From Euphorbia lathyris (Eukaryota; Streptophyta; Magnoliopsida; Malpighiales; Euphorbiaceae): a DNA stretch of 64,000 nucleotides. Where the stretch lies: assembly GCF_963576675.1 (NCBI RefSeq), contig NC_088916.1:6339001-6403000 (forward strand), in the 5' to 3' direction. Made by a program: the position numbers and the translations under genes. Positions 22,228-33,304 of this stretch are shown here, piece by piece; positions within the stretch are counted from its first letter, which is position 1; every line of letters starts with the position of its first letter. The notes under the pieces were generated by a model. It was not told the origin of the DNA. It saw only the letters and a program-made list of their open reading frames with translations, and did not search any database.

Positions 22228-24095
22228 AGGGGTGAGATCCAGCGTGACAAAGGCTTAAGTTGTGACAATGAGCTTATTGTGTGACATAACAAAACTACGT
22301 AGTTTTGATGATAATTAAAAAGGGCAAGGTGACAAATTGGTAAATAAAATGAAAGAGATGATAGAGAAAATTGTTTTATTTCTTTTCTTTAAAATACATT
22401 TTCCCGACATCTCTAACATCGTTTTCCCAAAATTTTTATACTATTAGACTCGTCTAAATTATACGGTCATTTTAAGATCCCTGAAGCTCAAGTAAAAAAA
22501 TTTCTGGTGAACGGAATCCGGGTGGGCGTTTTCCGGTGAGAAAACAAGTGCCCAGAAAATTCTCAAAAAATTCCAGAAAATGTAAAACATTATTCTAAGA
22601 AACTTTAATTCTTGGGTTGAAATAGGATTTCTTACGATTTAGTCCCAATAAAACGTTTTCCTTAATTTTATCCATTTTACATGCTTCAACAATTTTTTGG
22701 GACTATACCGTAAGAAATCCTGCTTCGACCCAAGAATTAAAGTTTCTTAGAATAATGTTTTACATTTTTTGGAATTTTTTAAGAATTTTTTGGGCACTTT
22801 GTTTCTCGCCAGAAAACGCCCACCCGGATTCCGTTCACCGGAATTTTTTTTACTTGAACTTCAGTGATCTTAAAATGACCGTCTAATTTAGACGAGTCTA
22901 ATAGTATAAAAAATTTTGAAAAACAAGGTAAGAAATGTCAGAAAAATGTATTTTAAAGAAAATAAATAAAAAAATTTTCTGTTGGAACAATGTAAGTATT
23001 ATGTTGGAACAAATGGTACACTGATTGTAAGTAGGACAAAAAATATGTCCAAAAAATTATCAAAAAATTTGAAAACATGTAAAACATTATTTTAAGAAAC
23101 TTTAATTCTTGGTTCAAAGCGAAATTCCTTACAGTTTTGACCCAATAAATTGTTGGAGCATGTAAAATGGATAAAATTAAGGAACAAGTTTTATTGGGAC
23201 TAAACCGTAAGAAATCCCGCTTCGACCCAAGAATTAAAGTTTCTTAGAATAATGTTTTACATTTTTTGGAATTTTTTTAGAATTTTCTGGGGCACTTTTT
23301 TTCTTGCCAGAAAACCCACTCGGATTCCGTTCACCGGAATTTTTTTTACTTGAGCTTCAGGGATCTCAAAATGACTGTCTAATTTAGACGAGTCTAATAG
23401 TATAAAAATTTTCGAAAAACGAGGTTAGAAATGTCAGAAAAATGTATTTTAAATAAAAGAAATAAAACAATTTTCTATTGGAATAATATAAGTATTATAT
23501 TGGAACAAATGGTAAATTGATTTGGAACAACGTAAGTAGGACAAGAAACGTATCCAGAAAATTATCAAAAAATTCTAAAACATGTAAAACATTATTTTAA
23601 GAAACTTTAATTCTTGGCTCAAAGCGAGATTCCTTACAGTTTTTACCCAACAAATTGTTGAAGCATGTAAAATGGATAAAATTAAGGAAAACGTTTTATT
23701 GGGACTAAACCGTAAGAAATCTCGCTTCGACTCAAGAATTAAAATTTCTTAGAATAATATTTTACATGTTCTGAAATTTTTTGAGAATTTTCTGGATACT
23801 TTTTTTGCTTGCCGGAAAACGCCCACCCAGATTCCGTTCACCGGAATTTTATTTACTTGAGCTTCATGGATCTTAAAATGACCATTTAATTAAGACGAGT
23901 CCAACGGTATAAATTTTTTGAAAAACGAGGTTGGAAAAGTCGAGAAAATGCATTTTAAAGACAAAAAATAAAACAATTTTCTCTTTCCTTTTATTTACAA
24001 ATTTACCACTCCTTTTTGTTAATTACAAAATTGGTCATTGTTACACAATAAGACTTGTCACACTATAAGAGATGTGTCACACCTGAGCTCTTATA
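22228..24095. mobile_element. Foldback-type element made of repeated hairpins
   Basis: Imperfect inverted ends ('gtgagatccagcgtgacaaa' at the left, inverse of 'gagctcaggtgtgacacatc' at the right) flank about 1.8 kb. This consists of three copies of a unit of about 500 bp (landmark 'agtataaaaa' at 22904, 23400 and about 23906). Each unit contains an inverted pair around the 'taaaattaagga' centre: 'cattattctaagaaactt' mirrored by 'aagtttcttagaataatg', and 'ggaatccgggtgggcg' mirrored by 'cgcccacccggattcc'. It was inserted into a TA-rich microsatellite, so its target duplication is ambiguous. No coding sequence. Superfamily undetermined. Confidence 0.65.
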
Positions 24096-24320
24096 TATAT
24101 ATATATATATATTTATTTATTTATTTATTTATTGTATGTAATTCAATAATTATTAATTTATATTTTCATTGGATCCTTAAAGATTTAAATATTTTTATTA
24201 CTTAATGCATTTAGCGAGGTTATTACTTTAGTCTATTGGTCTAAGTCGGGACCGAAATAATTTATTATTTAAACGAGATTATTACTTTATCGAACATTCA
24301 TTTATCGAGGTTTAATTGTA

Positions 24321-26369
24321 GTTAATCAAAATCGAAATAAATTGATTACGTATTGATACACTTAAAACTACTAGAATTTTAATTATCAATATACAAATAT
24401 ATATTTATATTTACTTTTTTAAGTTAAAAATATTAAAATACATAAAATTTATTTATTTAAGTGATTTTTATTAACTGAATTTGAATTTTAGTATTCCTGT
24501 TTAATATTTAAATAATTATATATTTTATTTTAAAGGGAATAATTATAGATTTAACTGAATTTTTTTTATGAAAAGCCACTAATGATCAACCGATTGAAAT
24601 ATAAATTAATCGATCGAAGTAATAGATTAATTGAAATATGGTTAACCGAATTAAATGAACTGGTTAATAGTAAATTCAATAAAGAAATTATTTTAGTTAT
24701 TTAGATTATTTTATTAATTTGGATTGTATTTTTTATTAGGCAAATTTAATATATAATTTTGTGGTTTCGCCGATTAATAAATGTGTAGTTATGATTTTTT
24801 GTGCTGCTAAAAGATGACTAGGTTCCTCGGCGTTAGCAAAATTAAGACCTTTTAGAAATAGGTCAACCCTAATTTTCGTTTAAGGACCTGTTTGTTTTAA
24901 CTACTATCTGTTGTTACAGTTTACTGTTGGAAAAGACTGTTTTTTCAAAAAATGGGGATTCCCTGCTTTTGTAAAATGCTACTTTTCAGGTGTAAAAGGC
25001 AAACATGAGTTCTCTAATCAAACATCTAAAGTTCTCAATTTTAAAGTAAAAAGACTACCATGAGCTTGAAAATGAGCAATCAAACACACCCTAATTGTAA
25101 GTTAAACAGGTCATTACATGGATCATGACCTATTTTGACACCTTTAAATTTTAGAGAGTTAATAGTTCACTTTAAACAAGTTCAGAAATAAATTCAACGT
25201 TTTATAAATATGGAGGGAGAATTGACTTTTTTTTTTTTTATATAAGTACTAAAAGCTAGTGATGTATTAATTTTTTTTGGTTAATACACATATTTGCCCC
25301 TGTGTTTTCGCGGAAAAACAGATTTACCCTTAAATCAAATAAACCCACAAAATTATCCCTGAATTTTCCATAAACCTGCAATTATACCATAATCTGACGG
25401 AGCTGCTAAACGGCATGACATCAAACCTTCTTATCTCCAAACAAATTGGATGACGACAATCAAAATTCATTTGGTTTCTTATTGTTTTCTATTGCTATTG
25501 CTTTTGGATTAATTAGGAGGTTTAGACGTCATTTTATTAGGTTGATTGAGCTTTTATGAAAATGAATTTTGACCAATCTGTTCTTCTAACTTGCTTTTAA
25601 TCGAAATTAAATGTGCATATTTTTTTTTCTGTTTGTGATTGGTTGTTCTTTTCTGAAGTTTTTCTGAAGATAAGAAGGTTTGATGTCATCGACGTTTAGC
25701 AGCTCCGTCAGATTAGGGTATAATTGCAGGTTTATGGAAAATTCAGGGATAGTTTTGTGGGTTTATTTGATTTAAGAGCAAATCTGTTTTTCCGAGAAAA
25801 CACAAGAGCAAATATGTGTATTAATTTTTTTTTTTTTTTTAAGTGAAATTGAAATTAAATTCAACCTCCAAAACTTCAAATTTTCCAAATTCAAAATCAA
25901 CTCTCTCTCCCAAGTAAGTCCCTTTCTTTTTCTCACTAATTTTGAAAAATCTTCCACCATTCACGTTGATGACCGACAGGTTTAATGGGTTAGGACATAG
26001 AAAATTTTGCATTTTTTTTGGTGAAATTTACTTATAAAATTGCTTGGATTGATGATTTAGATGTGTTTTGTGTGTAATTTACATGCCAAAATTTTCAAAT
26101 TTAGGGCAAAATAATGATTGAAATCTGAAATTTAATCTGTATGCATAATATGTGTTGGATTAATTGTTCAAATGATCATATAACTATCAAAAACCTCCAA
26201 ATGTCACCAAGTAGATGACTAAATTGAACATTTTAAAAGTATAAGAGGGGAATTGACTTTTTTTTACATAAGTACAAGGATTAAGGATGTATTATGTCTT
26301 ACTTTTTTGATTTGGGCTCTTATTATGAATTACATGTTTAAATTATTATTTGACCATCCATTGATCTAG
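24321..26369. other. Gene-free stretch with decayed MITEs
   Basis: Contains a hAT-like MITE at about 24889-25091 (ends 'aggacctgtttg' and the inverse of 'agggtgtgtttg') and the TIR element at 25281-25824. 26190-26300 repeats sequence from 25130-25260 ('gaattgacttttttt', then 'agtac'). No gene was recognised. Confidence 0.45.
25281..25824. mobile_element. TTAATACACATATTTGC TIR element
   Basis: Arms of about 170 bp are inverted: 'ttaatacacatatttgc' at the left mirrored by 'gcaaatatgtgtattaa' at the right. Also 'tctgacggagctgctaaacg' is mirrored by 'cgtttagcagctccgtcaga'. It lies between poly-T tracts, which obscures the target duplication. Non-coding. Confidence 0.7.
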
Positions 26370-26521
26370 TTATTATTTAACAGAATCTCTTTACCGGCTC
26401 GAGATAACATTTTTACCTTCCATGCTGTGACCCTTGCTCTGACTCTATCTGTAATATATTGAAACACTTATGTTTTACTTCTTCCAACTAAATCCGGGAG
26501 ACCAAGATATGTTGAAGTGCC
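26370..26521 (-). pseudogene. LINE reverse transcriptase fragment (downstream half)
   Basis: On the minus strand the bases just left of the copia element read as the post-catalytic region of a plant LINE reverse transcriptase, with YLGLP, GRSK and LSRAGKEILL motifs and one in-frame stop. It continues directly the LINE frame that lies on the other side of the copia element (38085 onward) across the GTGCC duplication. The end of the fragment near 26370 is not sharply defined. Confidence 0.75.
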
Positions 26522-27866
26522 TGTTGAAACACTTTTCCACATGATTTTGATTTGACAAAATTATTTAAGTAAAATTAAATATATTCTAAACACACTAAGT
26601 TTAAATGCTTTGATTTATTACACTAATGTGTTTGTTCAATGTTGAGTTAAATTGTTTATAAGACATAAAGACTAAAAGGCTTAAAGCCCAATACGGAAGT
26701 CAAAGCCCAAGTCAAACAGATCAAGACCACTCAGCCCGCGTGTGCAAAACGTTGTCGTTGTGTACAAAACGCAGCTCAACGGAAGAAGGATCGAGAAGAC
26801 CTTCGTTGAACAACTTCGGAACGAAGCTGCTGAGTTGTATCGACAAAGAGTACAAGACAGCAGCTGGGCAAGAACAACTTCCAGACAAAGTATTTCTACT
26901 TTAGGTAAAGTCCAGAAGACACAGAAAGCTGTCTAGTTGACCTTACCATAAATGGAGAGACATTCTGCCGGACTGACTAAAAGCTGCTCAGCACTGACCG
27001 AAGACAGAAGATACTTGAATCTGATTGGCCGAGAGCACTAAGCAGGACTGAGTGACAACGACAGGAAGCCGTTTTCCTCCAATGGTTATTTCGAAATTCG
27101 AAATGACTGATGCCTCAGACGTCTCTATAAATAGGGCCTTTCAGTTGCTTCATTAAAAACACAGAACTTCATCAAGCCATTATGCTGATCAAAATTCTAC
27201 TCAAAGTTCTGTGAGAAAAAGTTAAGCAAATACTTACACCAAATTCCATATCTTTTGTGTAAAAGTCTAGAGTGATTATTCAATCATCTAAGGTGTCTTA
27301 GCAATTGTTGTTTAGGACAAATCTTTATCATTTCTAGAGATTAGAAAGGAGAGGCTAAGTACTCGGTTATAGTACTCAGCGAGAGATTAGGAGTGAGTAG
27401 AGGTATAGAGGAAGGTACTCTTGTTATACTCAGCTTCTAGGGTTGTAAAAGGTTTGATGCTCTACCGTTAAAGAGCTCAGTAGAGAATTCGAAAGCTCGG
27501 AACGTGTTCCGGGGACAGGACGTAGGCTTAGAGGCCGAACCTGGATAAATCTGCTGAGTAACATCTTTCTAACCTTAAACTCCTTAATATATATATTGCT
27601 TGCTTAAACAAAACTGACCAAGTAAAGAGGTCACGCTGAGTTGTGTGTATTGAGTATCTGAGTTCAGGAATAGACTCAAGTGCTGTCTCCTGACTCAAAG
27701 AAAGAAGTTGACTTAGTCACCAGTTGACTAAGCTAGTGTCTTAATTTACTCAGCGCGCTGTGTAATCCTTTTTCAAAGAAAAAGAAGTCAGCCTTAACGT
27801 ACTAAAATTTTAAATAGTTCCTATCCCCCCCTTGAAACTAACTTGTTACGTTATACGGGACCAACA
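26522..27866 (+). repeat. 5' LTR of the copia element
   Basis: 1,345 bp, TG...CA ends. A TATA box (tataaata, 27126-27133) lies in the middle, preceded by the palindrome 'atttcgaaattcgaaat' (27089-27105). The U3 copy of a short frame at 26742-26936 is not a gene. Confidence 0.93.
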
Positions 27867-27868
27867 AG

Positions 27869-27880
27869 TGGTATCAGAGC
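27869..27880 (+). other. Primer-binding site (initiator tRNA-Met)
   Basis: TGGTATCAGAGC, two bases after the LTR end, is complementary to the 3' end of initiator tRNA-Met, the usual primer of plant copia elements. Confidence 0.93.
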
Positions 27881-27928
27881 TTAAAAGCTCACTGTGAAAG
27901 GTTTAACTACCTTGAGCTGATCCCCACT

Positions 27929-28942
27929 ATGGCTGAAAACAGCACTCGGTTTCTCCCAGGAAACCAGACAACTCAGATCTTACCTGAGGGGTTGTCCATT
28001 ACTCGGCCTCCCCTATTCTTCGGGTCTAACTACACCTTCTGGAAGAATAGGATGAAAAACTTTATTCAGGCAACAAATATGAGTGCATGGCTTTCAATAG
28101 TCCAAGGCCCATTTGTTCCTATTGAAGTTGTGGCTGGCCAAACAGTTGTCAAAGCTGAGGCCAAATGGACAGAGGATGATCTCAAGAAGCTACAAAATCA
28201 CGCTTCGGCTATAAACATGCTTCACTGTGCGCTTGATGCTGCAGAATATAACAAGATATTAGGTTGTGAGTCAGCACAAGAGATCTGGAAGAAGCTGGAA
28301 GTCACCTACGAAGGAACCAACAAAGTAAAGGAGTCCAAGGTGAACCAGCAGATGAGACTATACGAGCTGTTTGAAATGAACGATGATGAGGGAATCTCTG
28401 ACATGAATGCAAGGTTTACAAACATCATCAACGAGCTCAAGAGACTTGGGAAGATCTTCACTGAGGAAGAACAAGTCAAGAAGATTCTTAGGAGTCTTCC
28501 TAAAAACTGGCAAGCAAAGAAGACTGCTGTTGAGGAAGCTCAAGACTTAACCACCTACAAATATGATGAACTCATCGGCTCACTACTGACCCATGAGATC
28601 TCAATGAAGAATTTCGAGGTGAAGGAAAAGTCTGAAGACAAGAAGCAAAAATCTATTGTCATGAAAGCTGACTCCACTGATGGGAGCTCAACAGATGATG
28701 AGGAGATGGCTATGTTCACCAGGAAGATGAAAAGGCTGTTCAGAAAGAATGACAAATATTCTAAGAAGCCTTACAGAAAGTTTGATAAGTATAAAGATGA
28801 GTCCAGCGACAGCAAATACAAGAAGGACAACTCAAAGCCCATTACATGCTTTGAATGTCATCAAACTGGCCATATCAAGTCAAGCTGCCCCACGCTGAGG
28901 AAAGAAAGGAAGAACGGAAAAAAGACAATGGTGGCAACATGA
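27929..28942 (+). CDS. Copia Gag-like protein
   Basis: 337 codons from an ATG 50 bases after the primer site. The first half has the arrangement of the plant copia Gag (UBN2-type) domain, with WLSIVQGP, an EIWKKLE segment and LPKNW. A Lys/Ser/Asp-rich linker follows, then a CCHC zinc knuckle CFECHQTGHIKSSC near residues 308-321. Gag packages the element RNA into virus-like particles. The TGA at 28940-28942 is probably a nonsense mutation and not the original end, because the same frame stays open to 29389 and continues towards the further zinc knuckles and the protease. Confidence 0.85.
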   Translation: MAENSTRFLPGNQTTQILPEGLSITRPPLFFGSNYTFWKNRMKNFIQATNMSAWLSIVQGPFVPIEVVAGQTVVKAEAKWTEDDLKKLQNHASAINMLHCALDAAEYNKILGCESAQEIWKKLEVTYEGTNKVKESKVNQQMRLYELFEMNDDEGISDMNARFTNIINELKRLGKIFTEEEQVKKILRSLPKNWQAKKTAVEEAQDLTTYKYDELIGSLLTHEISMKNFEVKEKSEDKKQKSIVMKADSTDGSSTDDEEMAMFTRKMKRLFRKNDKYSKKPYRKFDKYKDESSDSKYKKDNSKPITCFECHQTGHIKSSCPTLRKERKNGKKTMVAT

Positions 28943-30059
28943 AGCGACAGTGATGAGTCTTCATCATTAGAAGCTGATGCCACTGAGTCAGTAAAGATCT
29001 GTTTTATGGCTGACGAACTTGCTGAGCCGTGCGTCTCTGAGCATGCTGACCCCTCCATTGCATCTGACAATGAGGAGCAATCAAATGAGGTAATATCACT
29101 ACCTCAGCTCAGAAATGAAATGGTTAATGCCCTGAGTGACCTCTACACACTTGTCAAAAAGTGTAATAAGAAAGTTAGAGCACTCAGCAGGCATTGTGAC
29201 GAGGTTGAAGAGGTCAAGCTGAGTGATCTCAGATTCCTTCTTCAGGACAACTCAACTTTGCATGATAACATGGAGATCATACATAAGTCTATCTCTGAAG
29301 TCCAATCAGATTCTAAGAAACTGAGAAAGGACGTCACAACTATCCAGAACCAACTAAAGGTTCCAAATAAAAAAAAAATATTCCTCTGAATACTCAGTAC
29401 CGAGGTACTGGTCAGCAGAGATGGAATCCTCAGCGGAATGTCCAGTGTGACTTATGTGGGAAGAAAGGACACACCACAAAGGTGTGCTGGCACGCTCATC
29501 ACTGGGGTGCTGACCAGTCAGTGAGAAATCTTAAACGGAAGGTCAGCTGTGACTTCTGTGGAAAGAATGGCCATACTGTCCAAGTATGCCGCCATAAAAT
29601 AAAATATGATGCTTTACCTGTTGAACCTAACAAGCAAGGACCCAAAAAGAATTGGGTACCTAAAAGTAACTAGTTACATTGCAGGTAAGCCTGAGATGTG
29701 CTGAGAAGTCAAAGGTGTGGTATATTGACAGCGCATGCTCGAGGCATATGACTGGTGATGAAACTCAGTTCATCACATTCGAGCGTAAACGAGGAGGAAG
29801 CGTAAGTTTTGGAGACAACAAAAAAGGTAAGATAGTAGGGTCAGGAATCATTAGAGGTAATCCTACTATTGAGTCAGTCTCCCTAGTCAGCGGACTCAAA
29901 TATAACTTACTCAGCGTAGCTCAGCTATGTGACAATGGAAGAAAAGTTATATTTGATGACACTGGATGTAAAATATTCGAGGGTAAAACTAATGAGTTAA
30001 TTTTAACTGCCCCTCGCATTGATAATGTCTTCATGCTGAACTTAGAGAAAAAGTTTTAA
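28943..30059 (+). pseudogene. Gag C-terminal region and aspartic protease, broken
   Basis: 28943-29389 continues the Gag frame with an acidic, coiled-coil-like segment. A frameshift in the A run at about 29369-29378 moves the reading into the frame holding two more zinc knuckles (CDLCGKKGHTTKVC and CDFCGKNGHTVQVC, 29450-29595). A second shift near 29660-29700 leads into the protease, with the WYIDSACSRHMTGD motif around 29720-29762 carrying the catalytic Asp. An in-frame TAA closes it at 30057-30059. All breaks are short indels or single stops. Confidence 0.75.
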
Positions 30060-31607
30060 AAAACTGTATGCTTAGTTTCAAAGGAAGAAAATTCCTGGCT
30101 ATGGCACAGGAGACTTGGTCATGTAAGCATGGACCTCCTGGCCAAATTAGCAAGAAAGCAATTGGTTGAGGGATTGCCAGAACTTAAATTTGAAAAGGAT
30201 CAACTATGCCACGCTTGTCAAGCTGGAAAACAAACCAAACAATCTTTTCATAGCAAAAATATTGTCTCAACTAAGCGTCCGTTAGAGTTACTACACTTGG
30301 ATCTCTTCGATCCAGTCCAGCCACTGAGTCTGGGTGGAAGAAGATTTTCCTTGGTCATTATAGATGACTTTTCTCGGTACACTTGGATCATCTTGCTGAG
30401 TAGCAAGGATGAGACCTTTGAGACATTTTCAAATTTGGTTAGAAAACTTGAAAATGATAAAGACCTAAAATTGGCTCACATCCGAAGTGATAATGGTGGA
30501 GAATTCAAAAACCAACAGTTTGTTGAATTCTGTGAAGCCAGCGGCATTGACCATAATTTTTCTGCTCCTAGGACGCCTCAACAAAATGGGGTTGTTGAAA
30601 GGAAGAACAGAACCTTGGTTGAAATAGCCAGGACAATGCTGAGTGAGCATAGGCTTCCAAAGTACTTTTGGGAAGAAGTTGTTAACACAACGTGCTATAT
30701 TCTTAATAGGGCTCTTGTTAGACCTATACTAAAGAAAAACCCCTACGAACTTTGGAAAGGACGAAAGCCCAACATCGGATACTTTCGTGCCTTTGGCTGT
30801 AAATGTTTTATTTTAAACACCAAAGATATCCTAGCTAAGTTTGACTCAAAAGCTGATGAAGCTATCTTTTTAGGCTACTCAACAAACAGCAAAGCATATA
30901 GAGTTTTCAATAAACGAACTCAAGTTTTAGAAGAGTCAGTACATGTTGAGTTCGACGAAACTAACCCTGCAGGAAGATATCTGCCGCTGACCGAGGATGA
31001 TCCACACTCAGTACCCGCTGATCAAGATATAGCCGTTGAGTCGTTCCCTCAAGGGCTGACCCAAGGTAAAAGTAAACCTCAAATTGTTTTCAGTGACCAG
31101 TCTACACCTGCAGAAATTGTTGAAACACAGACAGCACAAGACATCAATCTACCAAAGGAGATAAGGATACCAAGAGGACACTCAGAGAGTGCTATTCTTG
31201 ATGCCGCTGAGAATACCCTGATGACAAGAAACCAACTCAGGAGATACCTCAGCAACGTAGTCTTCGTCTCAGTTCAGGAACCAAAGAACTTCGCTGATGC
31301 TGAGGATGATGAATTCTGGATGAGCGCAATGCAAGAGGAACTTGATCAATTCAGAAGAAAAGATGTATGGGAGTTAGTGCCACATCCAAGAAGTCAGAAG
31401 ACCATTGGAATAAGATGGGTCTTCCGCAACAAGCTGGATGAACAAGGAAATGTAGTCAGGAACAAAGCAAGGCTTGTAGCTCAGGGCTACAGTCAGCAAG
31501 AAGGTATTGACTACGGTGAGACCTTTGCCCCAGTGGCAAGGCTAGAGGCTATTAGAATTTTATGCGCTTATGCAAGTTATATGAACTTTAAACTGTTTGG
31601 ATGTTAA
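30060..31607 (+). pseudogene. Copia integrase and N-terminal reverse transcriptase
   Basis: The frame carries the pre-integrase WLWHRRLGH segment, the HHCC zinc site (CHAC near 30210), and the DDE integrase core with LDLFDP, SDNGGEF and NGVVERKNR supplying D, D and E. It then has the copia-type GKS/FGC connection and the beginning of reverse transcriptase ([35 protein letters not shown]). It is open from 30129 for 492 codons and ends at 31605-31607 by a one-base frameshift just before the DVKSAFLNG motif, which is read in the next frame. Confidence 0.85.
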
Positions 31608-32802
31608 GAGTGCATTCCTTAATGGAGTTATAAACGAGGAAGTTTATGTTAATCAACCTCCAGGGTTTGAGGATCCTAAATTCCCAAACCACGTTTATAA
31701 ACTAAAAAAGGCTCTGTACGGCCTCAAGCAAACACCACGTGCTTGGTATGAGGGGCTGACCAGTTTCCTGCTGACTAGAAACTATGTCAGAGGCAAAGCT
31801 GATACAACCTTATTCATTAAGAGAAAGGGTAAAGATACCCTGCTGGCTCAAATATATGTTGATGATATTATTTTCGGTGCTACTAATGAGTCAATGTGTA
31901 AGGAATTTAGTAAGCAAATGCAGACTGAGTTTGAAATGTCAATGATGGGAGAACTCAACTTCTTCCTTGGACTTCAAATCAAACAAGGGAAAAATGGCAT
32001 CTTCATCAGTCAAGCTAAATATGCCAAGGAGATATTGAAGAAATATGATCTTGAAAATTGCAAGCCAATATCCACTCCTATGGATACTGGCACTATCCTC
32101 TGTGCTGACGAGAATGGTAAGTCGGTAGACAGCAAATTGTATCGAGGTATGATAGGCTCTCTACTTTACTTAACAGCAAGTAGACCAGACATTCAGTTCT
32201 CAGTATGCTACTGTGCTAGATATCAATCTAACCCTAAGGAATCTCATTACATAGCTGTAAAAATAATCCTTAGATATTTGCAAAGCTTAGTGAACGCAGG
32301 TTTATGGTATCCCAACACTCATGGTTTTACACTCGTTGGATACACTGACGCTGACTATGGACGAGACAAGCTTGAACGAAAAAGCACCTCTGGAGGATGT
32401 CACTTCTTAGGAAGCTGTCTTGTATCCTGGTTCAGCAAGAAGCAGGCGTTAGTAGCCTTGTCTACCACTGAAGCTGAGTACATTGCTGCTGGACACTGTG
32501 TTGCTCAAGTCCTATGGATTAAGCAACAGCTTGAAGACTATGGTGTTCAAACAAAGACAATTGAGGTCAAATGTGACAACAAAAGTGCAATTGATCTATC
32601 AAAGAACCCAATTCAGCACAGCAGGATGAAGCATGTCAGCATCAGACATCACTTCATTAGAGACCATGTACTCAAGGGTGAGATAAAGCTGACCTATGTC
32701 CCAATGGATGAGCAGCTTGCGGATATCTTCACAAAGCCACTGGCTCTTGAGCAATTCAGCATACTGAGAGAAGCCATTGGTATGTTTAATCCTCTTCAGT
32801 AA
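31597..32802 (+). pseudogene. Copia reverse transcriptase C-half and RNase H
   Basis: 401 codons in the frame following the shift at about 31600. Contains the finger/palm motifs [20 protein letters not shown] and the catalytic YVDDIIFG. RNase H follows, with GYTDADYGRD, STTEAEYIA, KCDNKSAI and the terminal HIRH-like RHHFIRDHV and LADIFTKPL. The active-site aspartates are present. The stop at 32800-32802 is the natural end of pol. Confidence 0.85.
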
Positions 32803-33304
32803 ATTCCAGCACTTAATATATATTCATGCTGAGTGAATTACCATGCTGAATGACTTATGCTATTACTTGCTAAGTGGATAGATGTATGCTGAGTGTTTAA
32901 TGCTAAATGAATGAATATCACATACTGAGCAAATATGCGCACTGAGTAGTTATCTCAAACTGAGCAACCAACTACTTAAACCATCCGTTTGTATAAAACT
33001 GACTACTCAGAATATAGAACGTTTAGAATTCTAAACACTGAGTACAAGATCCGTTGCATTTAATGCTAAAGCACGCGAATAGCCACCTAGGATAACATAT
33101 GCGCCGAATGTGTCATAAAAGCCAGGATCCTTATCGGTTGACAATCCCAAGGCAAAACTGACACATGGATTCGATAAGATCCACTTTCACAGCTATAAAT
33201 AATGGGCAAATCCCCATTTTTATCTCTTTACACTTACCGAATTCTCTGGCATAAACACTTTCTCTCTAAAAACTCTCAAAACCTCCAAACCTCTCTCTGA
33301 AACT
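32803..33304 (+). other. Spacer between pol and the third ORF
   Basis: Non-coding, with many 'ctgag' and 'actgagt' motifs. It may carry a promoter-like TATA stretch ('gctataaataatgggc', 33192-33207) about 110 bases before the ORF at 33305, which could drive a separate transcript. Confidence 0.4.

Larger units (their letters stand above)
21721..24318 (+). mobile_element. Pogo-like (Tc1/mariner) element, internally disrupted
   Basis: Left end CAGTAAAACCTCGATAAATG follows a TA. The right end 'catttatcgaggtttaattg' precedes a TA, giving the TA target duplication of this superfamily. The TIRs resemble the CAGTA-AACCTC ends of plant pogo/Emigrant-type elements. It contains the C-terminal part of a transposase (21800-22183) and a later foldback-type insertion (22228-24095). 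Confidence 0.75.
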
